DNA from: Ruminococcaceae bacterium UBA2656
Lineage (GTDB): Bacteria; Bacillota; Clostridia; Oscillospirales; Acutalibacteraceae
Reading direction: 5' to 3'
Assembly (NCBI GenBank): GCA_002359465.1
Contig: DENA01000034.1
Span: forward strand, 20,776-40,912
DNA: 20,137 nt
Of the stretch, positions 7,045-14,683 are shown piece by piece; the stretch's first letter is position 1, and every line of letters starts with the position of its first letter. Below the pieces are notes generated by a model. It did not search any database, was not told the origin of the DNA, and saw only the letters and a list, made by a program, of their open reading frames with translations. A program made the position numbers and the translations under genes.

Positions 7045-8139
7045 ATGCAAAAAGAGGGAGATGTAAGGATACCTTCGGGCTGCGCCATATCGGGAATTTT
7101 TTCGCGCAGCGGTGAGAAAATGAATGGTGAAGCCATCATTCAGTCCATTACGACCATGCGCGACCGCAGCAACGGGCTGGGCGGAGGATTCGCGGCATAC
7201 GGGATTTATCCGCACAATAAGGACCTGTACGCGTTCCATGTCTTTTACGGCAGTGCTCGCGCCAAGGAGGAATGCGAACGGGAGATCATGGCAAACTTCG
7301 ATGTGACGGTCGCTGAAAGGATTCCGACCCGAAAAATGCCGGAAATCACGGATGAACCTGCAATTTGGCGCTATTTCGGGCTTCCCTTTGAAAAACTGCT
7401 CAAAGATGCGCAGCTGGATGAGAGGGAATTCGTTGCACGCTGCATCGTAAAGATCAACACGCAGATCAAGGACGCTTATGTGTTTTCCAGCGGAAAAAAC
7501 ATGGGTGTGTTCAAGGCCGTCGGTTTTCCGGAAGATGTGGGAAGATATTACTGCCTTGACAAGTACGAAGCCTACTGCTGGACGGCACACGGGCGTTACC
7601 CGACAAACACGCCGGGCTGGTGGGGCGGCGCGCATCCGTTTGCCATGCTGGACTATTCCATTGTACATAACGGTGAAATTTCCTCCTATGACGCGAACCG
7701 CCGTTTTATTGAAATGTTCGGCTACAAGTGCACGCTTCTGACCGATACCGAAGTGATTACCTATATTATTGATTATCTGAACCGCAAACAGGGACTCAGC
7801 CTGAAAGAGGTCGCGGACGTCATCGCCGCTCCGTTCTGGAATGAAATCGATCGGATGCCACAGGCGGAAAAAGAGAAATTTACCTATCTGCGCAACGTGT
7901 TTTCCAGTCTGCTGATTACAGGCCCCTTCTCTATTCTGCTTGGCTTTAGCGGCGGGATGATGGCCCTGAACGACCGGTTGAAGCTGCGTTCCATGGTGGT
8001 CGCCGAAAAGGGCGACATGACCTATGTCGCAAGCGAGGAATGCGCCATCCGGGCCATTGAGCCGAACCCGGACAGAACCTGGGCGCCCAGGGGCGGGGAA
8101 CCGGTCATTGTAACACTGAACAAGGGGGTGGACGCATAA
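7045..8139 (+). CDS. Glutamate synthase, class II glutamine amidotransferase subunit
   Basis: Hydrolyses glutamine to supply ammonia to the synthase core; corresponds to the N-terminal domain of GltB as a separate 364-residue protein. The Ntn-type nucleophile is probably Cys13 in SGCAISGIF, which would need removal of a 12-residue propeptide. Glutamine-binding stretches GRYPTNTPGWWGG, HNGEISSYDANR and TDTEVITYIIDY are present. Start at 7045 is chosen because AGGGAGG lies about 10 nt upstream; a longer frame from a TTG at 6988 would run through the leader hairpins. The stop overlaps the next start by one base (TAATG). First gene of a five-gene operon. Confidence 0.9.
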   Translation: MQKEGDVRIPSGCAISGIFSRSGEKMNGEAIIQSITTMRDRSNGLGGGFAAYGIYPHNKDLYAFHVFYGSARAKEECEREIMANFDVTVAERIPTRKMPEITDEPAIWRYFGLPFEKLLKDAQLDEREFVARCIVKINTQIKDAYVFSSGKNMGVFKAVGFPEDVGRYYCLDKYEAYCWTAHGRYPTNTPGWWGGAHPFAMLDYSIVHNGEISSYDANRRFIEMFGYKCTLLTDTEVITYIIDYLNRKQGLSLKEVADVIAAPFWNEIDRMPQAEKEKFTYLRNVFSSLLITGPFSILLGFSGGMMALNDRLKLRSMVVAEKGDMTYVASEECAIRAIEPNPDRTWAPRGGEPVIVTLNKGVDA

Positions 8140-9647
8140 TGCCCATCGACTTTTTATATCCCGAATATGAAGTAATCCGCAATCCGCAGCGCTGCATTGC
8201 CTGCCGTGTTTGTGAACGGCAGTGCGCCAATGAGGTGCACTCCTACGATGCGGAACTGAACCTGATGAAGAGCGACGAATCCAAATGCGTCAACTGTCAC
8301 CGCTGCGTATCGCTTTGCCCGACAAGGGCCTTAAAAATTGTAAAAACAGACCATACCTTTAAAACGAACGCCAATTGGACCAACGAGGTCATCGGGGAAG
8401 TGTACCGTCAGGCAGGGACGGGCGGCATGCTGCTGTCCTCCATGGGAAACCCGAAGCCGTATCCGGTCTACTGGGATAAAATCCTGATCAACGCGTCACA
8501 GGTGACAAACCCGTCCATCGACCCGCTGCGCGAACCGATGGAAACCAAAACCTTTTTGGGGAAAAGGCCGGAAAAGCTGGAACGCAGGCCGGACGGCAGC
8601 CTTGACACGGGAAACCTGCCGCCGAATCTGGAGCTTTCCGTGCCGATCATGTTTTCGGCCATGAGCTACGGCTCCATCAGCTACAACGCGCATGAAAGCC
8701 TTGCAAGGGCTGCCGAGGAGCTCGGCATTTACTACAATACCGGTGAAGGCGGCCTGCACGAGGACTTTTACCAGTACGGCGCCAATACCATCGTTCAGGT
8801 TGCATCCGGGCGCTTCGGGGTACATAAGGATTATCTGGAGGCCGGCGCCGCGATTGAAATTAAAATCGGTCAGGGTGCAAAGCCGGGCATCGGCGGGCAT
8901 CTGCCCGGGGCGAAAATTGTCGGCGATGTTTCCCGCACCAGAATGATTCCGGAAGGTTCGGACGCCATTTCGCCCGCGCCTCACCACGATATTTATTCCA
9001 TTGAAGACCTCCGGCAGCTGGTTTATTCCCTGAAGGAAGCCACCAACTATAAGAAGCCGGTCATTGTAAAAATTGCGGCGGTTCACAATGTCGCCGCCAT
9101 CGCCAGCGGCATTGCCCGCAGCGGCGCGGACATCATCGCCATCGACGGCTATCGCGGCGGCACCGGCGCCGCGCCGACCCGTATCCGCGACAACGTCGGT
9201 ATCCCGATCGAGCTTGCCCTCGCGGCCGTGGATGAGCGGCTGCGCCAGGAAAAAATCCGAAACAACGTTTCCCTTGTGGTCGGAGGCAGCATCCGCAACT
9301 CCGCGGATATCGTCAAGGCGATCGCTCTGGGCGCGGACGCGGTTTATATTGCTACTGCGGCGCTTCTGGCGCTGGGGTGCCATCTGTGCCGCAGCTGCCA
9401 GACCGGCAAATGCAACTGGGGCATCGCGACCCAGAGGCCGGACCTTGTCAAACGCCTGAACCCCGACATCGGCTATAAGCGTCTTGTCAACCTTGTCTCA
9501 GCGTGGCAGCACGAAATCAAGGAAATGATGGGCGGTATGGGCATCAATTCGATTGAAGCGCTCAAAGGCAACCGCCTGATGCTGCGCGGAATCGGATTAA
9601 ACGAGAAAGAGCTTGAAATTCTTGGTATCAAGCATGCGGGGGAATAA
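8139..9647 (+). CDS. Glutamate synthase core, FMN-binding with N-terminal ferredoxin domain
   Basis: Converts 2-oxoglutarate plus ammonia into glutamate on a flavin barrel. The 502-residue chain begins with two [4Fe-4S] motifs (Cys19/22/25/29 and Cys50/53/56/60), then carries the GltB central FMN domain. Its landmarks are SAMSYGSISYNAHESLARAAE, GQGAKPGIGGHLPG, SPAPHHDIYSIEDL and IDGYRGGTGAAPT. Cys414, Cys417, Cys420 and Cys425, followed by GIATQRPDL, mark the place of the Fe-S cluster in the larger bacterial enzymes. This is the archaeal-type (ferredoxin-fused) form rather than the ~1500-residue GltB. It lies between the amidotransferase and ferredoxin subunits, with which it should form a complex. 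Confidence 0.95.
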   Translation: MPIDFLYPEYEVIRNPQRCIACRVCERQCANEVHSYDAELNLMKSDESKCVNCHRCVSLCPTRALKIVKTDHTFKTNANWTNEVIGEVYRQAGTGGMLLSSMGNPKPYPVYWDKILINASQVTNPSIDPLREPMETKTFLGKRPEKLERRPDGSLDTGNLPPNLELSVPIMFSAMSYGSISYNAHESLARAAEELGIYYNTGEGGLHEDFYQYGANTIVQVASGRFGVHKDYLEAGAAIEIKIGQGAKPGIGGHLPGAKIVGDVSRTRMIPEGSDAISPAPHHDIYSIEDLRQLVYSLKEATNYKKPVIVKIAAVHNVAAIASGIARSGADIIAIDGYRGGTGAAPTRIRDNVGIPIELALAAVDERLRQEKIRNNVSLVVGGSIRNSADIVKAIALGADAVYIATAALLALGCHLCRSCQTGKCNWGIATQRPDLVKRLNPDIGYKRLVNLVSAWQHEIKEMMGGMGINSIEALKGNRLMLRGIGLNEKELEILGIKHAGE

Positions 9648-9650
9648 GCG

Positions 9651-10082
9651 ATGAAAAGGATATATGTAAATGAGAAATGGTGTCTCGGATGCCACCTTTG
9701 CGAATATAACTGCGCTTTTGCCAATTCCGGCTGCGACGACATGGTCCGGGCGCTGAAGGATATTCATATAAATCCGAGGATTAAAATTGAGGAGAAGCAG
9801 GGCATCAGCTTTGCCGTCTCCTGCCGACACTGTACGGAGCCGCTGTGTGTGAAAAGCTGCATCACCGGCGCGCTCAGCGTGGACGACGGCGTGATCGAGG
9901 TCAATAAAGATAAATGTGTGGGCTGCTACACCTGCATTATGATATGCCCCTATGGCGCGATCATGCCGGGCAGCGACGGCAGCGTCATACAGAAATGCGA
10001 GCTCTGCACCAACAACAGCTTCGGGGAGCCCGCGTGTGTGCAGGGCTGCCCGAACAGGGCGATCGTATTTGAGGAGAGGTGA
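9651..10082 (+). CDS. Four-cluster ferredoxin-like electron-transfer subunit
   Basis: Predicted electron carrier of 143 residues resembling the HycB/CooF polyferredoxin family. Four cysteine groups are visible: Cys11/14/17/21, Cys58/61/66/70, Cys89/92/95/99 and Cys116/119/129/133, enough for four [4Fe-4S] clusters; Cys28 is extra. It starts 3 nt after the synthase core gene, with a G-rich site just upstream. The next gene's preferred start is 6 nt after its stop. Context says it passes electrons from the FAD oxidoreductase to the Fe-S/FMN core. Whether it can also accept electrons from another donor cannot be read from the sequence. Confidence 0.9.
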   Translation: MKRIYVNEKWCLGCHLCEYNCAFANSGCDDMVRALKDIHINPRIKIEEKQGISFAVSCRHCTEPLCVKSCITGALSVDDGVIEVNKDKCVGCYTCIMICPYGAIMPGSDGSVIQKCELCTNNSFGEPACVQGCPNRAIVFEER

Positions 10083-10087
10083 ACAGG

Positions 10088-11320
10088 ATGAATTATGTAA
10101 TTATCGGAAATTCTGCCGCCGCGGTCGGCTGCATTGAGGGAATCCGCTCCGTGGACAAAACCGGAGCCATTACGGTGATTTCCAAAGAGCCGCACCATGT
10201 TTACTCCCGCCCGCTCATCTCCTACCTCCTTTACGGAAAAACCACGGAGCAGCATATGAAATACCGCCCCGACAGCTTTTATAAGGACAACGGCGTCACC
10301 CCTCTCCTTGGCGTTGCGGTGACAAAGGTGGACGATCACGCGAAGAAGGTTTTGCTTGACAACGGCGATGAAGTCCCGTTTGACAAACTGCTCTTTGCAA
10401 CCGGTTCCTCGCCCTTTGTTCCGCCCATGGCGGGACTTGACGAGGTGGAGCATAAGTTCAGCTTTATGAAGCTGGACGACGCCAGAGCCCTTCAGAAGGC
10501 CATTACACAGGAAAGCCGCGTGCTGATCATCGGCGCGGGCCTGATCGGCCTGAAATGCGCGGAGGGCATCTGCAGCAAAGTGAAGCAGATCACCGTGGTC
10601 GATCTGGCGCCCCGCATCCTGCCCAGTATCCTTGATGAAACAGGCTCGGAAATCATGAAGAAGCATATTGAAGAGCAGGGGGTAAAATTTATCCTGAGCG
10701 ACAGTGTCGCACAGTTTCATAAAAATTCCGCCCTGCTGAAAAGCGGTTTGGAGCTGGAATTTGATGTTCTGGTTGTCGCGGTCGGCGTCCGCCCGGAAAC
10801 AAAGCTTGCCGCCGACATCGGCTGCAGGGTGAATAAAGGGATTCTTTCCGACGGGCACTGTGCCACCAATCTGGAAAATGTTTACGCCGCGGGCGACTGC
10901 AGCGAAAGCTACGATATCACAACCGGCCAGTACCGGGTACTTGCGCTTCTGCCCAACGCCTATATGCAGGGAGAAACCGCGGGTATCAATATGGCGGGCG
11001 GTGAAAAAAGCTACGACAAGGCCATCCCGATGAACGCAATCGGATTTTTTGGCCTGCACATCATCACCGCCGGCAGCTATGACGGCGAGGCCTATGTGGT
11101 GAAAACCGACAGGACCTACAAAAAGATGGTTTCCAAGGACAATCTGCTGAAGGGATTTATCCTGATCGGCGATGTTGCCAGAGCGGGGATTTACACTTCG
11201 CTGATTCGCGAAAAAACGCCGCTTGACACCGTCGATTACGAGCTGATTAAAGAAAAACCGCAGCTCATGGCGTTTACCGCGACAGAAAGAGCCGTTAAGC
11301 TCGGAGGTGCCAAAGAATGA
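10088..11320 (+). CDS. FAD/NAD(P)-dependent oxidoreductase of the glutamate synthase complex
   Basis: 410-residue flavoprotein of the pyridine-nucleotide-disulfide/NADH-oxidase-like fold. It has an FAD dinucleotide motif at the start (VIIGNSAAAVG), a second nucleotide-binding motif IIGAGLIGLKCAE near residue 150, and the FAD-contact VYAAGDCSE near 275. It lacks the N-terminal Fe-S domain of canonical GltD, and I see no CxxxxC redox disulfide. In this operon it most likely oxidises NADH or NADPH and feeds the ferredoxin subunit. The start at 10088 is preferred over a GTG at 10079 because GAGGAGAGG sits about 8 nt before it. Its end overlaps the next start (ATGA). Confidence 0.88.
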   Translation: MNYVIIGNSAAAVGCIEGIRSVDKTGAITVISKEPHHVYSRPLISYLLYGKTTEQHMKYRPDSFYKDNGVTPLLGVAVTKVDDHAKKVLLDNGDEVPFDKLLFATGSSPFVPPMAGLDEVEHKFSFMKLDDARALQKAITQESRVLIIGAGLIGLKCAEGICSKVKQITVVDLAPRILPSILDETGSEIMKKHIEEQGVKFILSDSVAQFHKNSALLKSGLELEFDVLVVAVGVRPETKLAADIGCRVNKGILSDGHCATNLENVYAAGDCSESYDITTGQYRVLALLPNAYMQGETAGINMAGGEKSYDKAIPMNAIGFFGLHIITAGSYDGEAYVVKTDRTYKKMVSKDNLLKGFILIGDVARAGIYTSLIREKTPLDTVDYELIKEKPQLMAFTATERAVKLGGAKE

Positions 11321-12039
11321 AAATCAATGCTGACAATCAATATTTCAAAGACCTGAATGATGCGGTGCGCGTATCGGCGGATACGGATATCACCATTGAA
11401 AACTGCCTTGGCCAGCGCTACATCGCCTCCGGTATGGACGGCAAAAACATTACCGTCAACGGCGTGCCGGGCAATGACCTTGGCTGCTATCTGAACGGCG
11501 CGACCATTACCGTGAACGGCAACGCGCAGGACGCCACCGGCGACACGATGAACGAAGGGACCATTATCATCAACGGCTCCAGCGGAGACGCCACGGGCTA
11601 CGCCATGCGCGGCGGAAAAATTTTTGTGCGGGGCAACGCGGGGTACCGGGCGGGCATTCATATGAAAGCATATCAGACGCACCATCCGCTGATCATAATC
11701 GGCGGGGAGACCGGCAGCTTCCTGGGCGAATATCAGGCCGGCGGCACGATTGTGGTGCTCGGTCTGGGCTCCGCCAAAAAGGTCCCCGTAGGCAACCTTT
11801 GCGGAACAGGAATGCACGGAGGCAAGATTTATCTGCGCTGCGAGGCGCTTCCGGAGGATTTGCCGAAGCAGGTGCAGACAGCCCCCGCCTCTGCGGAGGA
11901 TATGGCGGAGATAGACGGCAGCCTGGATGAATTCTGCGGTGTTTTTAGTATCGACAAGCGCGAAGTGCTTTCTAAGAATTTCTATGTTTTAACGCCCAAT
12001 ACGAAGAACCCGTACAAATCGCTCTATACATTTAATTAA
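11317..12039 (+). CDS. Glutamate synthase GXGXG (alpha-C) domain subunit
   Basis: 240-residue right-handed beta-helix subunit, equal to the C-terminal structural domain of GltB expressed as its own protein. Repeated glycine turns of the GXGXG type run from about residue 45 to 170 (for example MNEGTIIINGSSGDATGYAM, RGGKIFVRGNAGYRAG, GGKIYLR). In large GltB this domain links the amidotransferase and synthase parts and helps keep the ammonia tunnel in place. The start overlaps the oxidoreductase stop by 4 bp with GGAGG upstream. Last gene of the operon; a repeat element and a terminator follow. The last ~50 residues are not clearly part of the helix. Confidence 0.9.
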   Translation: MKINADNQYFKDLNDAVRVSADTDITIENCLGQRYIASGMDGKNITVNGVPGNDLGCYLNGATITVNGNAQDATGDTMNEGTIIINGSSGDATGYAMRGGKIFVRGNAGYRAGIHMKAYQTHHPLIIIGGETGSFLGEYQAGGTIVVLGLGSAKKVPVGNLCGTGMHGGKIYLRCEALPEDLPKQVQTAPASAEDMAEIDGSLDEFCGVFSIDKREVLSKNFYVLTPNTKNPYKSLYTFN

Positions 12040-12058
12040 AGCAGCTCTTCAAGGAAGA

Positions 12059-12137
12059 AAAACTTGGCCCCCTCTTCGAGGGGGCTGGCAGGCAAAGCCT
12101 GACTGGAGGAGTTTGATTTCCCAATCTGGCAAGTTTT
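12059..12137. repeat. Palindromic intergenic element with flanking inverted repeats
   Basis: AAAACTTG (12059-12066) and CAAGTTTT (12130-12137) bound an element with two hairpins: CCCCCTC/GAGGGGG (12068-12084) and CAGGC/GCCTG (12089-12101), followed by GACTGGAGGAG. It looks like a member of the small palindromic repeat families common between genes in this group of Firmicutes. No coding potential is seen. It lies in the 3' region of the glutamate synthase operon. Confidence 0.55.
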
Positions 12138-12147
12138 GCAGAATTTT

Positions 12148-12174
12148 AAAGGCGGAGCAAGCGCTCCGCCTTTT
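12148..12174. terminator. Bidirectional terminator between convergent operons
   Basis: GGCGGAGC pairs with GCTCCGCC around a 4-nt loop, flanked by AAA and TTTT. It lies between the ends of the plus-strand glutamate synthase operon and the minus-strand sulfhydrylase gene, so it can serve both. Confidence 0.85.
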
Positions 12175-12185
12175 GGTATGTTGTT

Positions 12186-13460
12186 TTACAGCTTTTCCAG
12201 AGACTGGTCAATATCCTCCAGAATATCCGCGATATTTTCAATGCCGACCGACATCCGTATCATATCGGCACCGATGCCCGCCTCCGCAAGCTGCTCGTCG
12301 CTCAGCTGGCGGTGAGTGGTGCTGGCGGGATGCAGCACACAGGTGCGCAGATCCGCCACATGGATGACGATGGACGCGAGCTTCAGGCCTTCCATAAATT
12401 TGACGGCGGCTGCGCGTCCGCCCTTCACGCCGAAGGAAATAACGCCGCAGGTGCCGCCGGGCATGTATTTTTTGGCAAGCGCGTAATATTTGCTGCTTTT
12501 TAATCCGGGATAGTTTACCCATGAAATTTTGTCGCTCTGCTCCAGATGGATTGCTACGGCGAGCGCGTTGGAGCAGTGGCGGTCCATCCTGACCGCGAGC
12601 GTTTCCAGCCCCAGATTGAGCAGGAACGCGTTGTTCGGGCTGGACTGCGCGCCCAGATCCCTCATCAGGTGCGCGCGGGCTTTGGCAATGTAAGCCGCTT
12701 TGCCGAACTGTTTTGTGTAGACAATGCCGTGGTAGGATTCGTCGGGCTCCGTCAGGCCGGGGAATTTGCCGTTTTCCCAGTTGAAGTTCCCGCTGTCCAC
12801 AATAACTCCTCCGACCTGAACGGCGTGGCCGTCCATGTACTTGGTGGTGGAGTGGGTGACAATGTCAACGCCGAATTCGAACGGGCGGCAGTTGACCGGC
12901 GTGGGGAAGGTGTTGTCTACAATAATGGGAACGCCGTGCGCGTGCGCCGCTTTTGCGAACAGTTCAAGATCGGTCACGATCAGGGACGGATTGGACAGTG
13001 TTTCGGCAAAAACACAGCGTGTATTCGGCTGAAAAGCGGCGTTCAGTTCCTCTTCCGTGCAGTCCGGGGAAAGAAATGAAAATTCCAGCCCCATTTCGCG
13101 CATCGTTTTGTAAAAAAGGTTGAAGGTGCCGCCGTAAATCGCGCTGGAGCACACGGCATGATCGCCCGCGTGGCAGATGTTGAGCACCGATATCATGGAG
13201 GCCGCCTGACCGGAGGAGGTCAGCAGCGCGCCCACGCCGCCTTCCAGAGCGGCAATCTTTTTTTCCACCGCGTCAATGGTCGGGTTGCCGAGACGGGTGT
13301 AAAAGAAGCCGTCGGTTTTCAGGTCGAACAGCTCGCCCAGTGTTTCTGCGCTGTCGTATTTAAAGGTCGTGCTCTGTACAATAGGAAGCACGCGCGATTC
13401 GCCGTTTCCCGGTTCGTATCCCGCGTGAATGCAGTTTGTATCAATATGATAATGGCTCAA
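12186..13460 (-). CDS. metY: O-acetylhomoserine sulfhydrylase (homocysteine synthase)
   Basis: PLP enzyme that joins sulfide to O-acetylhomoserine to give homocysteine for methionine synthesis. The 424-residue chain has the Cys/Met-metabolism fold: YTRLGNPT (54-61), the cofactor-stacking segment SSAIYGGTFNLF, the aspartate VDNTF, and the Schiff-base lysine Lys207 in HSTTKYMDGH. The length and C-terminal HPASTTHRQL fit the MetY class rather than MetB/MetC. The start codon is TTG at 13460, backed by AAAGGAG 7 nt upstream; no ATG competes. It lies 32 nt after the zinc-ribbon gene, so cotranscription is likely. No S-box or T-box leader is visible. Confidence 0.93.
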   Translation of the reverse strand: MSHYHIDTNCIHAGYEPGNGESRVLPIVQSTTFKYDSAETLGELFDLKTDGFFYTRLGNPTIDAVEKKIAALEGGVGALLTSSGQAASMISVLNICHAGDHAVCSSAIYGGTFNLFYKTMREMGLEFSFLSPDCTEEELNAAFQPNTRCVFAETLSNPSLIVTDLELFAKAAHAHGVPIIVDNTFPTPVNCRPFEFGVDIVTHSTTKYMDGHAVQVGGVIVDSGNFNWENGKFPGLTEPDESYHGIVYTKQFGKAAYIAKARAHLMRDLGAQSSPNNAFLLNLGLETLAVRMDRHCSNALAVAIHLEQSDKISWVNYPGLKSSKYYALAKKYMPGGTCGVISFGVKGGRAAAVKFMEGLKLASIVIHVADLRTCVLHPASTTHRQLSDEQLAEAGIGADMIRMSVGIENIADILEDIDQSLEKL

Positions 13461-13492
13461 ATGAATTCTCCTTTAACTTTAAAATTCAGCCG

Positions 13493-14017
13493 TTATGTGA
13501 AAAGCGCTTTCAGCGCATTGGCCAGAAAATCAGCCGCCGCCACAACGCCCCACACAGCCAGAATAAACAGCATAGCCGAAACAATCCGCCAAAAAAAGCG
13601 TTTGCGCGGGCTCATTGCCGCCGGTTCGTCCTCCGGCGCGGATTCCTGCGGCTGAAAGCCGTCCTCTTCGTTTTCCTGTTTCTGTAGTTTTGCGTCGTCC
13701 GCGTCCGCAATCCCGATTCCGTTCACCAGCTCTTTGGTGGCTTGAAGGTCGCGGCAGGCGACAAATATATTTTTATTTGAATACGGTAATTTTCCCAGAA
13801 ACATAGAGGGCGGTGCGCCGAACCCGCTGTCCTTTTCAATAAATATCATCCCGTTTTCCTGAAAGACGGATCGGATCATGACGGCCTTTGTCTCATCCGC
13901 TGTCAGCAGAAGCACCGGGTCATCCGGTTCCGGCGTCCGCAGCTTTTTTGAACCGCACGCGGGGCAGCTGCCGGCGTCGCTGTCGGTAAGCACTTGGCAC
14001 TTAGGGCAATACAGCAT
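13493..14017 (-). CDS. Zinc-ribbon, DUF2007-like membrane protein
   Basis: Function not known. The 174-residue protein starts with a zinc ribbon (CPKC then CPAC, four cysteines in residues 4-23). A compact domain from about 33 to 95 follows that resembles the DUF2007 putative signal-transduction domain (LLTADETKAVMIRSVFQENG). Then come an acidic linker and one transmembrane segment near the C-terminus (about 148-170). Start at 14017 is preferred to the ATG at 14032: GGAAGTGA, a near match to the full anti-16S sequence, precedes 14017, while nothing precedes 14032. A weak promoter may lie at 14044-14073. Its stop is 32 nt before metY, but nothing links it functionally to sulfur metabolism. Confidence 0.7.
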   Translation of the reverse strand: MLYCPKCQVLTDSDAGSCPACGSKKLRTPEPDDPVLLLTADETKAVMIRSVFQENGMIFIEKDSGFGAPPSMFLGKLPYSNKNIFVACRDLQATKELVNGIGIADADDAKLQKQENEEDGFQPQESAPEDEPAAMSPRKRFFWRIVSAMLFILAVWGVVAAADFLANALKALFT

Positions 14018-14043
14018 TCCTTTCACTTCCATTTCATTGCTTT

Positions 14044-14073
14044 ATCATATCACATTTATTTACTAACTTACAA
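14044..14073 (-). promoter_or_regulatory. Possible promoter for the zinc-ribbon/metY unit
   Basis: Minus strand TTGTAA (14073-14068), 18 nt, TATGAT (14049-14044), in the AT-rich 74-bp gap after dpaB. Only a moderate match. Confidence 0.35.
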
Positions 14074-14106
14074 TAAATCAGCATAAATATTTATGAATAT
14101 TCACTT

Positions 14107-14679
14107 TTACAGCAGGACGGGCTGCAGCTGCTTTCCTTCCAGCGCGGCAAGCGCCGCGGACAGAATCAGGCTGAAATCCGCCACAACGGATGACGGCTTT
14201 TTTGCCGGGTCATCCTGTTTCATGGGAACAAAATAGATATTTTTGCAGTTCAGCAGCTTCCCTATGTTCTGCGCCGACGCGGCGAGCGCGTCGTTGGTGG
14301 CCGGCGCCAGCAGGACCGGCCTGCCTATGCGCAGGTTTGATTTTACCGCCATGGTTACGGTGGTGTCGGTGATTCCGTTTGCAATTTTGGCCAGCGTGTT
14401 GCCGGTACAGGGGGCGACGATCAGAAGGTCCGCCATTTTTTTCGGTCCGATGGGCTCCGCCTCCACAATGCTTTTAATGATCTTTTTACCGCAGATATCC
14501 TCGACTTCCCAAATAAAATCGTCCGCCTTTCCAAAGCGGGTGTCTGTCGTTGCAGCGTTCTGCGACATAATCGGCAGGATGTCGTACCCCGCTTCGGCAA
14601 GGCTGCGCATCTGTTCGATTGCCTTGTCAAAGGTGCAGAAGGAACCGCAAAGGGCGAAACCGAAAGTAGGGCTTTTCAT
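14107..14679 (-). CDS. dpaB: Dipicolinate synthase subunit B
   Basis: With DpaA it makes dipicolinic acid from the lysine-pathway dihydrodipicolinate in the mother cell; the product is loaded into the spore core and gives heat resistance. The 190-residue chain has the flavoprotein-like fold of the SpoVFB family: GFALCGSFCTFDKA at the start, IMSQNAATTDTRFG, EAEPIGPKKMADLLIVAPCTGNT, and PVLLAPATNDAL. It starts 4 nt after the dpaA stop with GGAGGAG upstream, so the pair is one operon. It is the B. subtilis spoVFB equivalent and a direct marker that the organism makes spores. Confidence 0.93.
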   Translation of the reverse strand: MKSPTFGFALCGSFCTFDKAIEQMRSLAEAGYDILPIMSQNAATTDTRFGKADDFIWEVEDICGKKIIKSIVEAEPIGPKKMADLLIVAPCTGNTLAKIANGITDTTVTMAVKSNLRIGRPVLLAPATNDALAASAQNIGKLLNCKNIYFVPMKQDDPAKKPSSVVADFSLILSAALAALEGKQLQPVLL

Positions 14680-14683
14680 GTTA

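Noticed and set aside
6952..7668. 238-residue minus-strand open frame opposite the amidotransferase
   Set aside because: Antisense to a conserved gene, no ribosome site, no family resemblance.
8496..9383. 295-residue minus-strand open frame
   Set aside because: It is antisense to the well-supported glutamate synthase core and results from GC-rich codon use; likewise the 369-residue frame at 9950-11059 opposite the ferredoxin and oxidoreductase genes.
12546..13079. 177-residue plus-strand open frame inside metY
   Set aside because: Antisense shadow of the sulfhydrylase; metY has all catalytic motifs in its own frame.
13461..14106. SAM riboswitch or T-box before the metY unit
   Set aside because: The gaps of 32 and 74-89 bp are too short, and no conserved S-box or T-box sequence is present.
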